Source: Tridacna crocea (Eukaryota; Mollusca; Bivalvia; Cardiida; Cardiidae). From it: a stretch of DNA of 64,000 bases. A program made the translations under genes and the position numbers. This document shows, piece after piece, positions 28,201 through 40,700 of the stretch. Every line of letters begins with the position of its first letter. The first letter of the stretch is position 1. The DNA lies in assembly GCA_943736015.1 (NCBI GenBank), contig OX031060.1:26055231-26119230 (forward strand). Direction: 5' to 3'. The notes beneath the pieces were generated by a model. The model was not told the origin of the DNA and did no database searches. It saw only the letters and a program-made list of their open reading frames with translations.

Positions 28201-31200
28201 CAAAGAAGACTCTTTACAATTACATTTGATTTTGTGCAACACTAGACTTGTGCAAAACAGAAAATTACTTATAACAGCAAGTGCCGTTTCGGATTAGCCT
28301 GTGTGAACTCTTCAGGCTTATCAGGAGACAACACTTTAGTCTTTACCCAAATGTCCCTTTTCCCATGTTGCCAGTTATTATGTTTGGGTTCTTGTAGTGG
28401 ACACTTTACAAAATAACTCAACATTTTCATGACTCAACAGATGGGTTTTACAAACATCCTTGCAAAAAGGAGAAAGTTCTGGTAATAGATTTTACCACCA
28501 TATTTCATATCTTTTTCAGAATGTATCTTATCATATGATCATTATGATGTAACATAATAATTCTTTAACTCATTACTAGACGACAAAATTTTAGACTTGT
28601 CCATATCAAAGGCATTTGCAGACGGCAAAAAAAAAAACCGACTGAAAATTTGGAATTTTGTTTCAGGAAGGATAGAAAACAGTGTTGGAAAAGGAGAAAA
28701 TGCTAGTTACGAGCATTTTCTCCTTTTCCCACCATGTTTATTTAAGGATTTCTCTGGGGCATCAAAAGTAGGGATTGTGTAATAATGGGCTAACATTTTT
28801 TACCAGTCATATATTTGTCGTAAATGATAAAAATTTGCAGACTACAAACTCTAATGGCTCCTATCATTTAATTTTACTATCAAAAGGTTAAAAAATATTG
28901 TGGGAGAAAGGAAATGGTGGTTCCCATCATTTTCTCCTTTTCCCACAATGTTTTCAACTGATTCTTCTGTCAGGGTAGAGAAAAACTCAGGATTTGTGTG
29001 ATAAAGGGCTAAAGGCACGATGACAGTCCAAAATATACAATTCCAGAATTAAATGCTTTTAAATTTAAATCATGACATCACTGAAAGGAACAGAAAATAT
29101 TGTAAAGATATGACACTGTTACTGTATGGTTGGTCCAACAGATTAATGCATATTAACCCATCACCACACAATCCCTATTTTTGGCTACCTTGAGAAAGAA
29201 GCCTTTGGAAAACATTGTGGGAAAAGGAGAAAATGTTGGTAACCAGCATTCTCCTCTTTTCCCACAATGTTTTCTACCCTTCACAAAACAAATTTCAAAT
29301 TTTCAGCCACTTTTATTTTTTTTTCTGCAAATGCTTTTGATTTGGACCAACCTAAAATTTTGTTGTGTGGTAGAGTTAACTCTTTACCACACGAGAAAAT
29401 TTTAGACAGGTCCAAATTGAAAGCATTTGCAGATGACAAAATACATGTAAATGCGACTGAAAAATTGAAATTTGTCCTGGGAAGGGTAGAAAGCATTGTG
29501 GGAAAAGAAGAAAATGCTGGTTACCAGCATTTTCCCTTTTTCCCACAATGTTTTCTAAAGGCTTCTTTCTCAGGGGCGTCAAAAGTAGGGACTGTGTGGT
29601 AATGGGTTAAAACACTGTAAAAAACTAGTTTTTCCATCTTTTGTTTACCTTTTACTTGGTTTCTAAATTTCATTTGCTTTCCAATGACTAACATTTGGAC
29701 TAATTTAATACAAATGACTATGAAGAAAACACTAAAGGTAAAGGAGAATATGTTGGTTATGAGCATTTTTTTCCTTTTTCCACAATGTTTTCAACAGTGC
29801 TATTCTTAACCCTTTACCAAAGAATCCCTGGTCTGAATGCATTGTAGGAAAAGGATAAAATGCTGGTTACCAGTAATTTCTCCTTTTTCCGCAATATTTT
29901 CTGCTCTTCTAAAGTCATATTTTAATTTTTGAGTCACATTTACACAGTTGTCTGCAAATGCTTTCAATTTGGACAAGTCTAAAATTCTATCATTTGGTAA
30001 AGAGTTAACTCATTACCAAACGCCAAAATTTTGGACCAGTCCAAACTGAAAGCATTTGCAGACGACAAAATAAACGTGAATCAAAAATGGAAATTTCATT
30101 TGGGAGGGTAGAAAACATTGTGGGAAAAGGAGAAAATGCTGGTTACCAGCATTTTCTCCTTATCCCTCAATGTTTTCAAAGGCTTCCTTTTTCAGGGTCG
30201 TTAAAAGTCGGGATTGTGTGGTAAAGAGTTAAGGTAGTTAAACAAAAGGACCATATGGTAAACTGTCAAGAAAGAAGTCACATACATGTAATTGTAAAAT
30301 TTAACAACAACAGCACAGACCAGGGCCCGTATTCACCAACCATTCTTGAGAATATTCTTAGGCTTATTCTTCAGAATTTTGCCAAAATGAAAGTAACAGA
30401 ACGTCTGATTGGCTAAACCGGATGGTTTAGCCAATCAGACGTTCTGTTACTTTCACAGTCAGGAAATCTTGAAGAATAAGACCAAGAACGTTCTTGAGAA
30501 TGGTTGGTGAATACGGGCCCTGAGCTGCAGATGCTTTTTCTGGCAATATAGATCAAGATCAGACTGCATCAAATGTAGAGCTGGGGCGATATCATCGATG
30601 CATCGGTGCATCTTGATATTTTTGCTGGCGATAGTATATCGCGATACTAACTCATTGTATCGATACTTGGCGATACATTTATGTCGTGTGCACAGTGTGT
30701 GTGATCATGTTTAAGTGTACATGATTCGTGTATGAAATAGAAAAAAATACGCACAATTTGTCTCTGCTATACATACAAGAACATACAAACAACTCGCCCT
30801 AGAAACAATGAAATACATAAAACTTTGCAATTCGGGGAATAATTTGCAGCGAAATGTTTAGTCACTCGCTCTTGCCTAGGGTTTTCCCGGTTTTAAATAT
30901 AGATGCTAATTCGGAACACTTTAAGGTTATCATATTTTGTTCGTGCCCAAAACGTTGCGGCTGTTTTGATCGGTTTGCCTCCTTAACATTTTTGTCACAA
31001 GGACTGTAAGATAAAATAAAGCATTCATTAACAAGGTCATTTGATTTACATGACGAATATAAGCTGCAATTTGATTATTTGCTAGCGAAAGATAGCTCAG
31101 TTTGAAATGTCTTTGTTCTTTCTAAGTAACAAATGAATGAGCTGCGGATCGGCAACCGTCTTCCGAAGTTGACAATAGTGCGAGTTTTGACGCTGAGAAA

Positions 31201-31734
31201 TTTGAAATGACGTCTTTGACGCTGAAAGTATCTGCCTAATTGTCAATCTGACGCATAAAGTTATGATCTAGAGCTTCATATAACCTAGCTTTCATGCATC
31301 CAGCAGAAATATGGGCTAAACACGATCAGTATAAAATGCAAAGGACACGCTCATGATCAGGAAGCTGGCGAGTCATTTATGACAACGTAATAAAGGTGTT
31401 AATACTCTTATCTAGTGTAAAGTGACAGATTTTAAAGTTACCTGCTATTCAAAATGGCAAACTGATGTCAAACAATGTAATAATACTTCTCCAAAAATTA
31501 ATTGTCACGAAAAAATAGATCGCCAAAAAGCCGTGAAAACCCATGACACTACAATGATCAGCGTGGCATCGGCCGATCAGAGTGACTTCAAACTATCTTC
31601 TCATTTTTAATAATGAAGTTAAACAGTGAATTTACAAAAAAACTATGAATAAAACAATAAGTTTGGGGCTAAAATTCTGTTTATGAGTGAAAAAAATTGT
31701 TGTTTTAGGAAATGAAAATATAAATCTACCGGGG

Positions 31735-31772
<38 letters not shown>

Positions 31773-34700
31773 CGGCGAATGCTTGAAATAGGTCTATTTT
31801 TTTTTTTTTTTAACTTGCTTGGAAATTAAAATTAGAGGACCAAAATGAATGATATTAAATAAAGCAAAAACTCTAAATGGTATTGCATTTCCGTTGATTT
31901 TTGAAGTACAAAACACAACATCCTCATAAACTTAATATCATGTAGACAAATTGTCTTACCTGCTTGTTTTAGCAAACATTTGGATTGATTTTGCCAAAAA
32001 TGTTTGCACAGTTTAAGGAAAGGTTCCTAAAGTTTTTGAAGAGCGTAATATACATGTAAGTGTGAACATGTAGATCTATCTATAAAATCTTGTTTGCGCA
32101 TATGGCATGAAAACAGTCTCTCTTTTAATAGGCTGTCATTAAGTATATCTGGATCAATTAAGTATCGTGATATCGTATCGTATCGCCCGCCTGATATCGT
32201 GATAGTATCGCGATACATTTTTCTTGGCGATACCCAGCTCTAATCAAATGTCTATTATGTATAGCCTAATCTCATAGTGTCAGATCTAGTACATCTCATT
32301 TTTTTAACCAGCATATAGTTTAACCAGCCTCAACTCTCTACCAAAAGATATTTCAAATGAACTTGTCTCAATTCAACTCTTTACCAGTCCACACAATCCT
32401 GACTTTTAACAACCCTGAAAAAGAAAGCTTTTGAAAACAGCGTGGGAAAAGGAGAAAATGCTGGCAACCAGCATTTTCTCCTTTTCCCACACTGTTTTCT
32501 ATCCTTCCCAAATAGAATTTTAATTCTTTTTTGTATTCACATATATTTTGTTGTCTGCAAATGCTTTCAATTTGGACAAGTCCAAAATTTTGTCGTTTGA
32601 TAAAGAGTTAAAGTACCGGTATTTCCAGATGACATAATTAAAGGTAGTGTAGCTCAAATAATGAAATTTGTTTCTATTGGGATTGAAAAAATTATGGGAA
32701 AAGGAGAAAATGGGCATTATCTCAATCAGGTTTGTTTACAGTCTGGTTTCTATGATGAAAATGACTACAACAATTCACTCTTTACCATTAGATAAAATTT
32801 TAAACTAATCCAAATTTAGAAAACTGTAAATGTGACAACTAATTTGACTAGCAACACACAAAAAAAGGGAGATTCGGACCGTTGCACAAAGTCCCTGGGT
32901 AGTCTGTACAGGCTACTCTAAGACTACACCTTACAACTACATAAGATTTTATGCTACAGTCATGTACAAAACAGAAAATTACATAAAAATGGAAAGTGTC
33001 ATTCAGATTTATCTGTAAGGCTGATCCGAGACAACACTAAACGCAAATGTCTGAATGCCCCTTTTTGAGTGTAGCAGGCCAGTTGCGCCTTAGATGATGG
33101 TGAGAATACTGGTTACAAACATTGCTCGTTTTTCCACTTGATTTCAAAAACCCTTCTTCTCAAGGATCATCCAAACTTGTTGGAACTTCCTGGATATCAT
33201 TCAACTCTTAACCATACAACAATATTCTACACTGGAGCAAATTGAAAATAATGGCAAATAACAACTCAAATGTGGTTCAGATGATGACATTTGTCTTTGA
33301 TCCCGTAGAAAACATTGTTGAGAAAGAAGAAAATGCTGGTAACCAGTATTTTCTCCTTTTCCCACAATTTTTTCAAAAGGCTTCTTCCTAAAGGTCTTTA
33401 ACTTTACCACACGACAAAATTGAATAGTGATTATTCTAGACCAGGCAAAAGGGCAGGGAGGCAGGAAAAAGGGGCAGGGAAGCAGGAAAAAGGGGCAGGG
33501 AGGACCATTGCCTTGTTGAATAACTTCACATATCAGATAAAGGCAAATCAGTGTCCTTCACTCTTTTCGAAACAAGTTCTAACTACATGTATAACTTTGG
33601 ATATGAGTTGCATATTAAAGAAAAGAATAAGAAAAGATTCTTATCAACTCACAGACTCAAAGCAACACAATCTGACTATACAGGTTATGATTACCATGTA
33701 ATTTATGATCCCATGATGCAGTCACACTTAGTTTTAATGTAGTAGACCCGTAACACTTCTGGTGTAGCATGGAATAAAAGTTCTAGATAGTTGATAAATA
33801 CGGATTTATACAGATAAAATACTTATGCATATTTTTGACCAACTAGAAATGCCTTTGATGTCTCTTAAAAACAATTGTTGATACTTTTGATAGTTTTCAA
33901 AAAAGGGAGGTAATTTTTAATTTGCTTTGTAATGAGAATACAATGGTTTTGGATTTATATATAATAATTCTAGGAAGGAAAAAAAGAAAAAATTGGCTCG
34001 GTTAAAGTAGTACAATAATACTCATTTTAGCAAATTTTGTAGGATAACAATATTGTGGAAATAGCTGTTTTCTATTACAGGTCCACTACCTAACTTCTCG
34101 TCAGATAACAAAAAATGTCCAGAGTAATTATTATAAAAAAAACCCCTTCTTCTCAGCTGTTTTAAGAAATGGCAATAATTTTGATTAAAAAAAAAATAAA
34201 AAAACTTAATTATTACATAGAAAGAATTACAAAATGTGTAGGCAGGCCTACTGATGGATTAGTGTACTACTGCATAGCCATTCTATAAATAGACTGCTAA
34301 AAATAGAACACTGCAATGCAGATTTTGCTTTAAAAAAATTGCCGATGCTTGAATAGCAAACATCAAGTATTTTCAAGATAGTTGGCAACTTTGGTTTACC
34401 ACCCATACTTGTAATTTATGCAAAAAATATACGAAATGATAATCTCCAGCTGCAATAAGTGTTAATTCAGCTTCATTTTAAAACTATTCAAGTAATGATC
34501 AATTTCACTGATTGTGTGACGTCAATTAAAGATATTAGCAGACGTTAAACACGGCGGGGAATCACGTGACATAACAACAACAACAATGACCGTTATTTGA
34601 AAAAATTCCCCGACTTCAGGTAAGAAAATCTTCAATAATTCCGTTAATACATGACCGATTGGTATTTGGTTTGAAGCAAAGAAGGCGGAAGGACTCCAGG

Positions 34701-37700
34701 GATTTGCTTGATGTGTTAGATTTTTTAAACAACTCCTGATAAAAAAGTTATTGACGAGCAAACAATTTTTTTACTCTGGATAATTTGTTTGCTCGTCAAT
34801 AACTTTTTTATCAGGTGTTGTTTAAAAAATCTAACACATCAAGCAAATCCCCGGAGTCCTTCCGCCTTCTCTGCTTCAAACCAAATTCCAATCGGTCACG
34901 TATTAACGGAATTATTGAAGATTTTCTTACCTGAAGTTGGGGATTTTTTCCAAATAACTGTCATTGTTGTTGTTGTTGTTGTGTCACGTAATTCCCCGCC
35001 GTGTTAAAGTACCTGTGGGGGAAAAAAGTCAGGGTTTCCAGGGATAAAGGGATGGTTAAGCAAGTTAATGACAGAGAAGGATTATAACACCCTGCTGTCC
35101 TGTCTTAACTGACGAAGTTCATAAAGGATAATTAGTGTCACCCTTAGTCTTAGATCGGCTGTATTTCATGAATATAGTCAGGTCGGAAGAAATTTATGGC
35201 GACTTTTTCTGACTGTTCAAGCTTGACGAGACAGAGCCGAGACACTGAAGATGAGTTTTTTGCCCATGTAGCCCGGAAGTTTGTTCTGAAACCAGAACAA
35301 TACACAGACAAGTTTTGTATGTATTTGAAAAGGGCAACAGGGCGGGTGTTCACAGATTCGAGGGCAGCAGGGCGGAGTGAAAAAGGGGCAGGGCGGCGCG
35401 CCCTGCTATTCCGCTCTAGAATAAACACTATTGAAGGATTAATTGAAAGCATTTGCAGACGACAAAATAAACATGGCTAAAAAATTGAAATTTGTTTTGG
35501 GAAGGGTAGAAAACACTGTGAAAAAGGGGGATAATGCTGGTTACCAGCATTTACTCCTTTTCCCATAATGTTTTCAAAAGGCTTCTTTCTCAGTCGTTAA
35601 AAGTCGGGATTGAGTGGTAAAAAGTTAAAACTTGAGATTGTGAGGTGAAGAGTTAAAGGATTAACCCATTACCACACAATCCCTACTTTTGACGCCCCTG
35701 AGAAAGAAGCCTTTTGAAAACACTGTAGGAAAAGGAGAAAATGCTGGTAACCAGCATTTTCTCCTTTTCCCACAGTGTTTTCTACCCTTCCCAGAACAAA
35801 TTTCAAGTTTTCAGTCACCTTTATTTTGTCGTCTGCAAATGCTTTCAATTTGAACCAGTCTAAAATTTTGTCGTGTGGTAAAGAGTTAATCAAATTCCAA
35901 AAAGAATCTGACAGAAATAAGAGAGTGTAATTTTCACATAAAAGCATTAAAAAACCCCGACACACTCAATATATGTGTGGCGGCAAGTATCTGAACACAT
36001 TCAGTTTGTCTGAATAAATTTCTCTAACTTGATACTTGATTGTGACAGGGACAATAAAATTTATCATGACGCCGAAGTACTTTTATGTCACAACAGTATT
36101 TTAGATGAGTCCAGTGGTCACAGTCCTGAAAGTCACATTTACCCCATGTTGCAAATTCCACAACATAGCCTTTGGTGGCCATTTCCGGGTGATACTGTTT
36201 ACACACACAACACTTTTCTGAAAGAGGTATCTCTTCCTCCACACTTTCAATAACAACTGTTGGTCCTGTCTCGATCTGGTTTTCATTTACCTCTTCAGGG
36301 TATATTACTTGTTCCACTTTGACATTTGCATGCAGTTCTGTACCCACCCTGCCATCATTTTGTTCTTCTATCTGAATTTCTGAAACATCTTGATCAGCAG
36401 TGTCAGTAATCTCCTGTTTAAGAGAAAGCTTTGATTTCTCTGCCTCAGCTTTTTCAAACTCCAACTTTGCTCTTTCAAATTCTTTCTCAAATCTCTCTCT
36501 TTGAGTTCCTTCAAACAACATTCCATGCGAATTCAACAACTCCTCTCGGAGAGCACTTTCAAAATGTTCCCTTTGTTTATTCTCCGTATCATCGTCCTGA
36601 TCTTGTGTCTCTTCTTCCTCGCTAGACAACATCTCTTCGATCTCCGAATCAGTTTCTGAGTTATACTCTGAACTTTCAGCATCTGAGTCTTCTCTGATTA
36701 TCTGTGTAGTTTTTCTCTTCCTACTGCCACTGGAAGCAGATGTGTCCCTAACAAGCTTTATTTTAAGTGATGGTTTCTCTGTAACAATATTATCAGGTTG
36801 TAGTTTTTTACGCTTGCGGGGAGGTACAGCACTTTTTCTCCTATTGCTAAAGTTTGTCCTTTTCTTAGCTCGTCTTCTTGAAGACTTTCGCACCATCACT
36901 TCTGCTTCAATATCATCCAGGTTATCCAACTGTGTAATGCTTGGCTTCAATGTCTGCTTTCTTCTGGTCTGTCTTCGGAGCCGTGTCTCTTGTTTGACAA
37001 CAATCATTTTCTCTTTTTTACCAGAAGCTGTAGAGGATGTGGAAGGTACAGCACTGGAGATATCTAGATTCTTGTGAACCTGTTGAGGTTTAAATGGATA
37101 AACACCACATTTCTGAAAGGCTTCTTTAAGACCCTCTTCAACAACAGATGAATTATAGGCTTTGCTAGCTATGACACACACATTTGAATGAATTGATTTC
37201 TCCATCTCTGTTTCATGAAAATCATCAGATTCATCATTAAAATTCCTTTCAAAGTCCCCAAATATACCTCTGCTGATATTGATCAGCATTTGGGATGCAC
37301 TTGGGGGTATGGGAAATAAGTGGACATTCTGACTTTTGTACAGTTCTACAAGAGTTGGCGAAACATGCGAGCGATGTCCATCATACAACAATAAAATAGC
37401 TTCAGCATCATCTTGACGTTCGATAAACTTGAGAAAGTGATTCTCCAGATATAACTGAAACACATTTCCGTTAGTTAAGCCATCATCACTGCAGGTAGCT
37501 CCAGTACCAGGGGAGCAATCTTCAATAGATTCTGAGGAAACAGTTTTGCCTGGAAATATGAAAAACGCTGGAAGTCTTGCACCACTTGCATTGCCACTAG
37601 CAATCAGTGTCATTGTTGGCGGCAATGATTTTTTATACTTTTCAAACTTCATATTTTCTCTCCATGAATACACTGATGGGGGACTTCTGTCTAAGTCAAT

Positions 37701-40700
37701 AAGTAATTCATCTAGCATGAAAATGGAGTCTGGTTTACTCATTAAGTCATGTTTTGTCATCAGATTCTGCAAATTGAAAAAATACTGGCTCAAGCAGTCT
37801 ATGGACATGGCTTTTTCATAATGTCTCTTTGTTCCTGAAGCTCGCCTAACATCTTGATTTGGCCAGCGATTCAAAAAATTGTAATACCATTGATGTGTAA
37901 ATGCATCTGTAGGTGCTCTCTTTCCTAGCAGTACAGCAAAGTCTGAGGCAAAGTTGATGACATCTGATCTAGAAAATCCATAACCAAAACTGGACATTGT
38001 TTTCAAATATTCTACAAGCTTTTCCTCTTCATGAAACCCTAAAACAGGGGCAGGTCCTGACCTTTTGGTAGTTAAAGGTACCTTCCCTTTCACTCGGTCT
38101 CGTAATGTAGACTCTGGAATACAGAATTCATCTGCAACTCTTTTCACTGCCAGCTTCTTTTCTGTAACAAGTCTGTATGCTTTAGTCAGATCTTCTAGAG
38201 AGTAACTTCTGTACTTTCTTCCTGGACCCCTACTTGGCTGGAAAGAAAAGATAACATATATAAATGTTACATACAGGTACAAAAACTGTTAACCAATAGT
38301 AAACTCAATTAATACAATTATACAAATGTACAAATGAAAAACACGGTATACATGTACATTGTACTTCACCAATACATACAATGATCATTCTTTAACCCAT
38401 TCCCAAACAACAAATTTTAGACTTCCAAACTGAAAGCACCTACAGAATGATATTGAAGCGATACATTTAACAATAAAAGATCTCTGGTGGGGTACGAAAC
38501 ATTGTGGAACAAAGAGAGCATGCTGGTTACCAGTATTTTCCCTTTTTCCCATAATATCAAAACCCTTCAACTTCAGCATCATTAAAACTTGGGACTGTGA
38601 GGTAACAAGTTAATAGACCCTCAAATGAACTTTAATGCATTTCATTTGGAAAGAAAAATAGGTGATGAATGGCTTTTGCACAAAACCTCAAACTTATCTA
38701 TTTCAAGAAGACATAAAATGTGTATAGTGAATTTTTTTTTTTTTTTTAAAGAAATCTGCACCTTTCTTGGAGAGATAGATAGAATTTTCTGTAACTTTCT
38801 TGTATTTTTCTCCCTACATTTACATGTATTTGTGTAGCACCTCCATTATTTGCCTTTCACAACAAAAAAATACAGGCATTATTGTATTTGGCCTTAGTTA
38901 CCTATTCCAAGTTTTGTATGCAGAATAACTAGCAACCTTTTGCCTGATGTCAATCAGAACACATCACATGAAAAATCAAGCCAGAATTTTTATCTGAAGT
39001 AAGGTCTCACAAACATTTCATTCCAGAGAAGAAAACTGCCACTTATTGCCAATTTCAAAATTTCCTTCGTAATTGCAACTGTAAGATGCTTCGAGTATTC
39101 TAAAGATTCGCTTGAATCAAATTTGACCTTTGTCAAACTAAATCTATTTGTGAATGAAGGCCACAAGTATATGCATTTTCAATTTGAACTGTCAGCTAAC
39201 AATATATTTCTAAATCTGGCTAACCCTTTACCAAACAATCCCTTGTATTTACGACCCTGAGGAAAAAGGCCTTTTGAAAATATTGTGGGAAAAGGTGAAA
39301 ATGCTGGTAACCAGCATTTTCTCCTTTTCCCATAATGTTTTTTGCTCTTCTAAAGTCAAGTTTCAATTTTTGAGATACATTTATTTCGTCATCTGCAAAT
39401 GCTTTCAATTCAGACAAGTCTAAAATTTTGTTGTTAGATAAGGAGTTAACTTTCTTTTGAGCCCATTAGTTTAGCACATCATGTTTATGAATTACACATG
39501 TACATCTACATGTACATAAAAAATTAACTTTGTGTCAAGTTAAAATTCATTTCTAAGTCAACTTGATCCATTAAAGGAAGTACTGTATTATGGAAATATT
39601 CTACTTTTACTCCAAAGAGACAGATAGACATAAGATCTAAAGAATTCATAATGTTTTGAGTTGCAAATCACACTATATTAAATGCTTTAGATGATCACTT
39701 ACCTTGACAATGTAAGATAAATGCTTGATTGTGATAGCATGTGATCTTCTAAAACATCCGAGAAATATACCGCTAGCTGACACTTTTTGAGGTCGAATAT
39801 GTGAGCTTAAGAATGTTTTGAAAGAACAACAAGTTAAGGCTGCAAATATAAGATAATTGTTGAATGTGATTTTCACATTGAAAAATTTTACAAAGCTATG
39901 AGCAGTAGTCACTTTTTGGTAACAGATTTCTTCATCTTCCTATGTTATTTCACTTATTTCTTCCATAATTCACAGTGGAAACTGAATATCATTTGCAACA
40001 CACAGAAAACAGACTGTAACTTCATAAACTGTAAACAACAACTTACACAGTTCTCCAATAAAATATTTAATAACATTGACCGATATGGCAACCACCTCTA
40101 TATCTAAATATAAGTTGATTTTCCAATTGCATGACCTGTGCCGAGATTCATTTTTGCTATTAAGTATTTACTCTACAATATAGTGAACTTCTTCATAAAG
40201 TTTCCAGATCCAGAAATTTCTCAAGACTAAAGTTGAAATAAATATTTCATACATGGAAGACACATAAGATCTGACTCCAAAACAAGTTCCCGATACGGAA
40301 AGGAACATACTAGCTGTGGTCTGTGCAAAAAGGAATTAAGTTTGTTGCTGTACCCTTTACCAACAATCCCTAGTTTTTATAACCCAGAGGAAGAAGCTTA
40401 CTGAAAACATAGTGGGATAAGGAGGAAATGCTGGTGACCAGCATTTTTCCTTTTCCCACAATGTTTTCTATTCTCCTATGGCTAAGTTTCAATTCCTGAG
40501 TCATGAATGTCTTTTTTGTTGTCTGCATATGCTTTTAATTTTGGACAAATCTACAATGTTGTCATATTGTAAAAGAATCAACAAACTGGATTTTATGGAT
40601 CCATATTTATGACATTGTGATGACTAGCTTGGTGTCATGAATAAAGGAGATGTATTAACTCTTTACCACAACAACAAAATTTTGGACTTGTCCAAATTGA

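Larger units (their letters stand above)
33425..35430. mobile_element. 2.0-kb inverted-repeat element inserted into a MITE
   Basis: It starts TAGTGATTATTCTAGA and ends TCTAGAATAAACACTA, and is flanked by TTGAA at 33420-33424 and 35431-35435, a 5-bp target duplication. Subterminal GGGGCAGGG-type runs are mirrored at both ends. It carries two further elements, at 33742 and 34545. No transposase is recognised, so its superfamily is not assigned. Confidence 0.75.
33398..35628 (-). mobile_element. TTAA-hairpin MITE split by a 2-kb insertion
   Basis: The left piece (33398-33424) reads TTAACTTTACCACACGAC. The rest resumes at 35431 with GCATTTGCAGACGACAAAAT, a hairpin and GTGGTAAAAAGTTAA. The intervening 33425-35430 is another element. 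Confidence 0.8.

Noticed and set aside
29153..29610. MITE hairpins as microRNA genes
   Set aside because: The hairpins are very long and perfect and belong to a transposon family. Without small-RNA data there is no reason to call miRNA genes.
34522..35007. Two near-identical 70-80-residue frames facing each other
   Set aside because: They are the two arms of a fold-back element, so the same DNA is read twice.
38283..38400. ATG at 38282 as the start of the DDE protein
   Set aside because: The first 15 codons ([15 protein letters not shown]) are a polypyrimidine tract and splice acceptor read in frame, so the true N-terminus is probably in an upstream exon.
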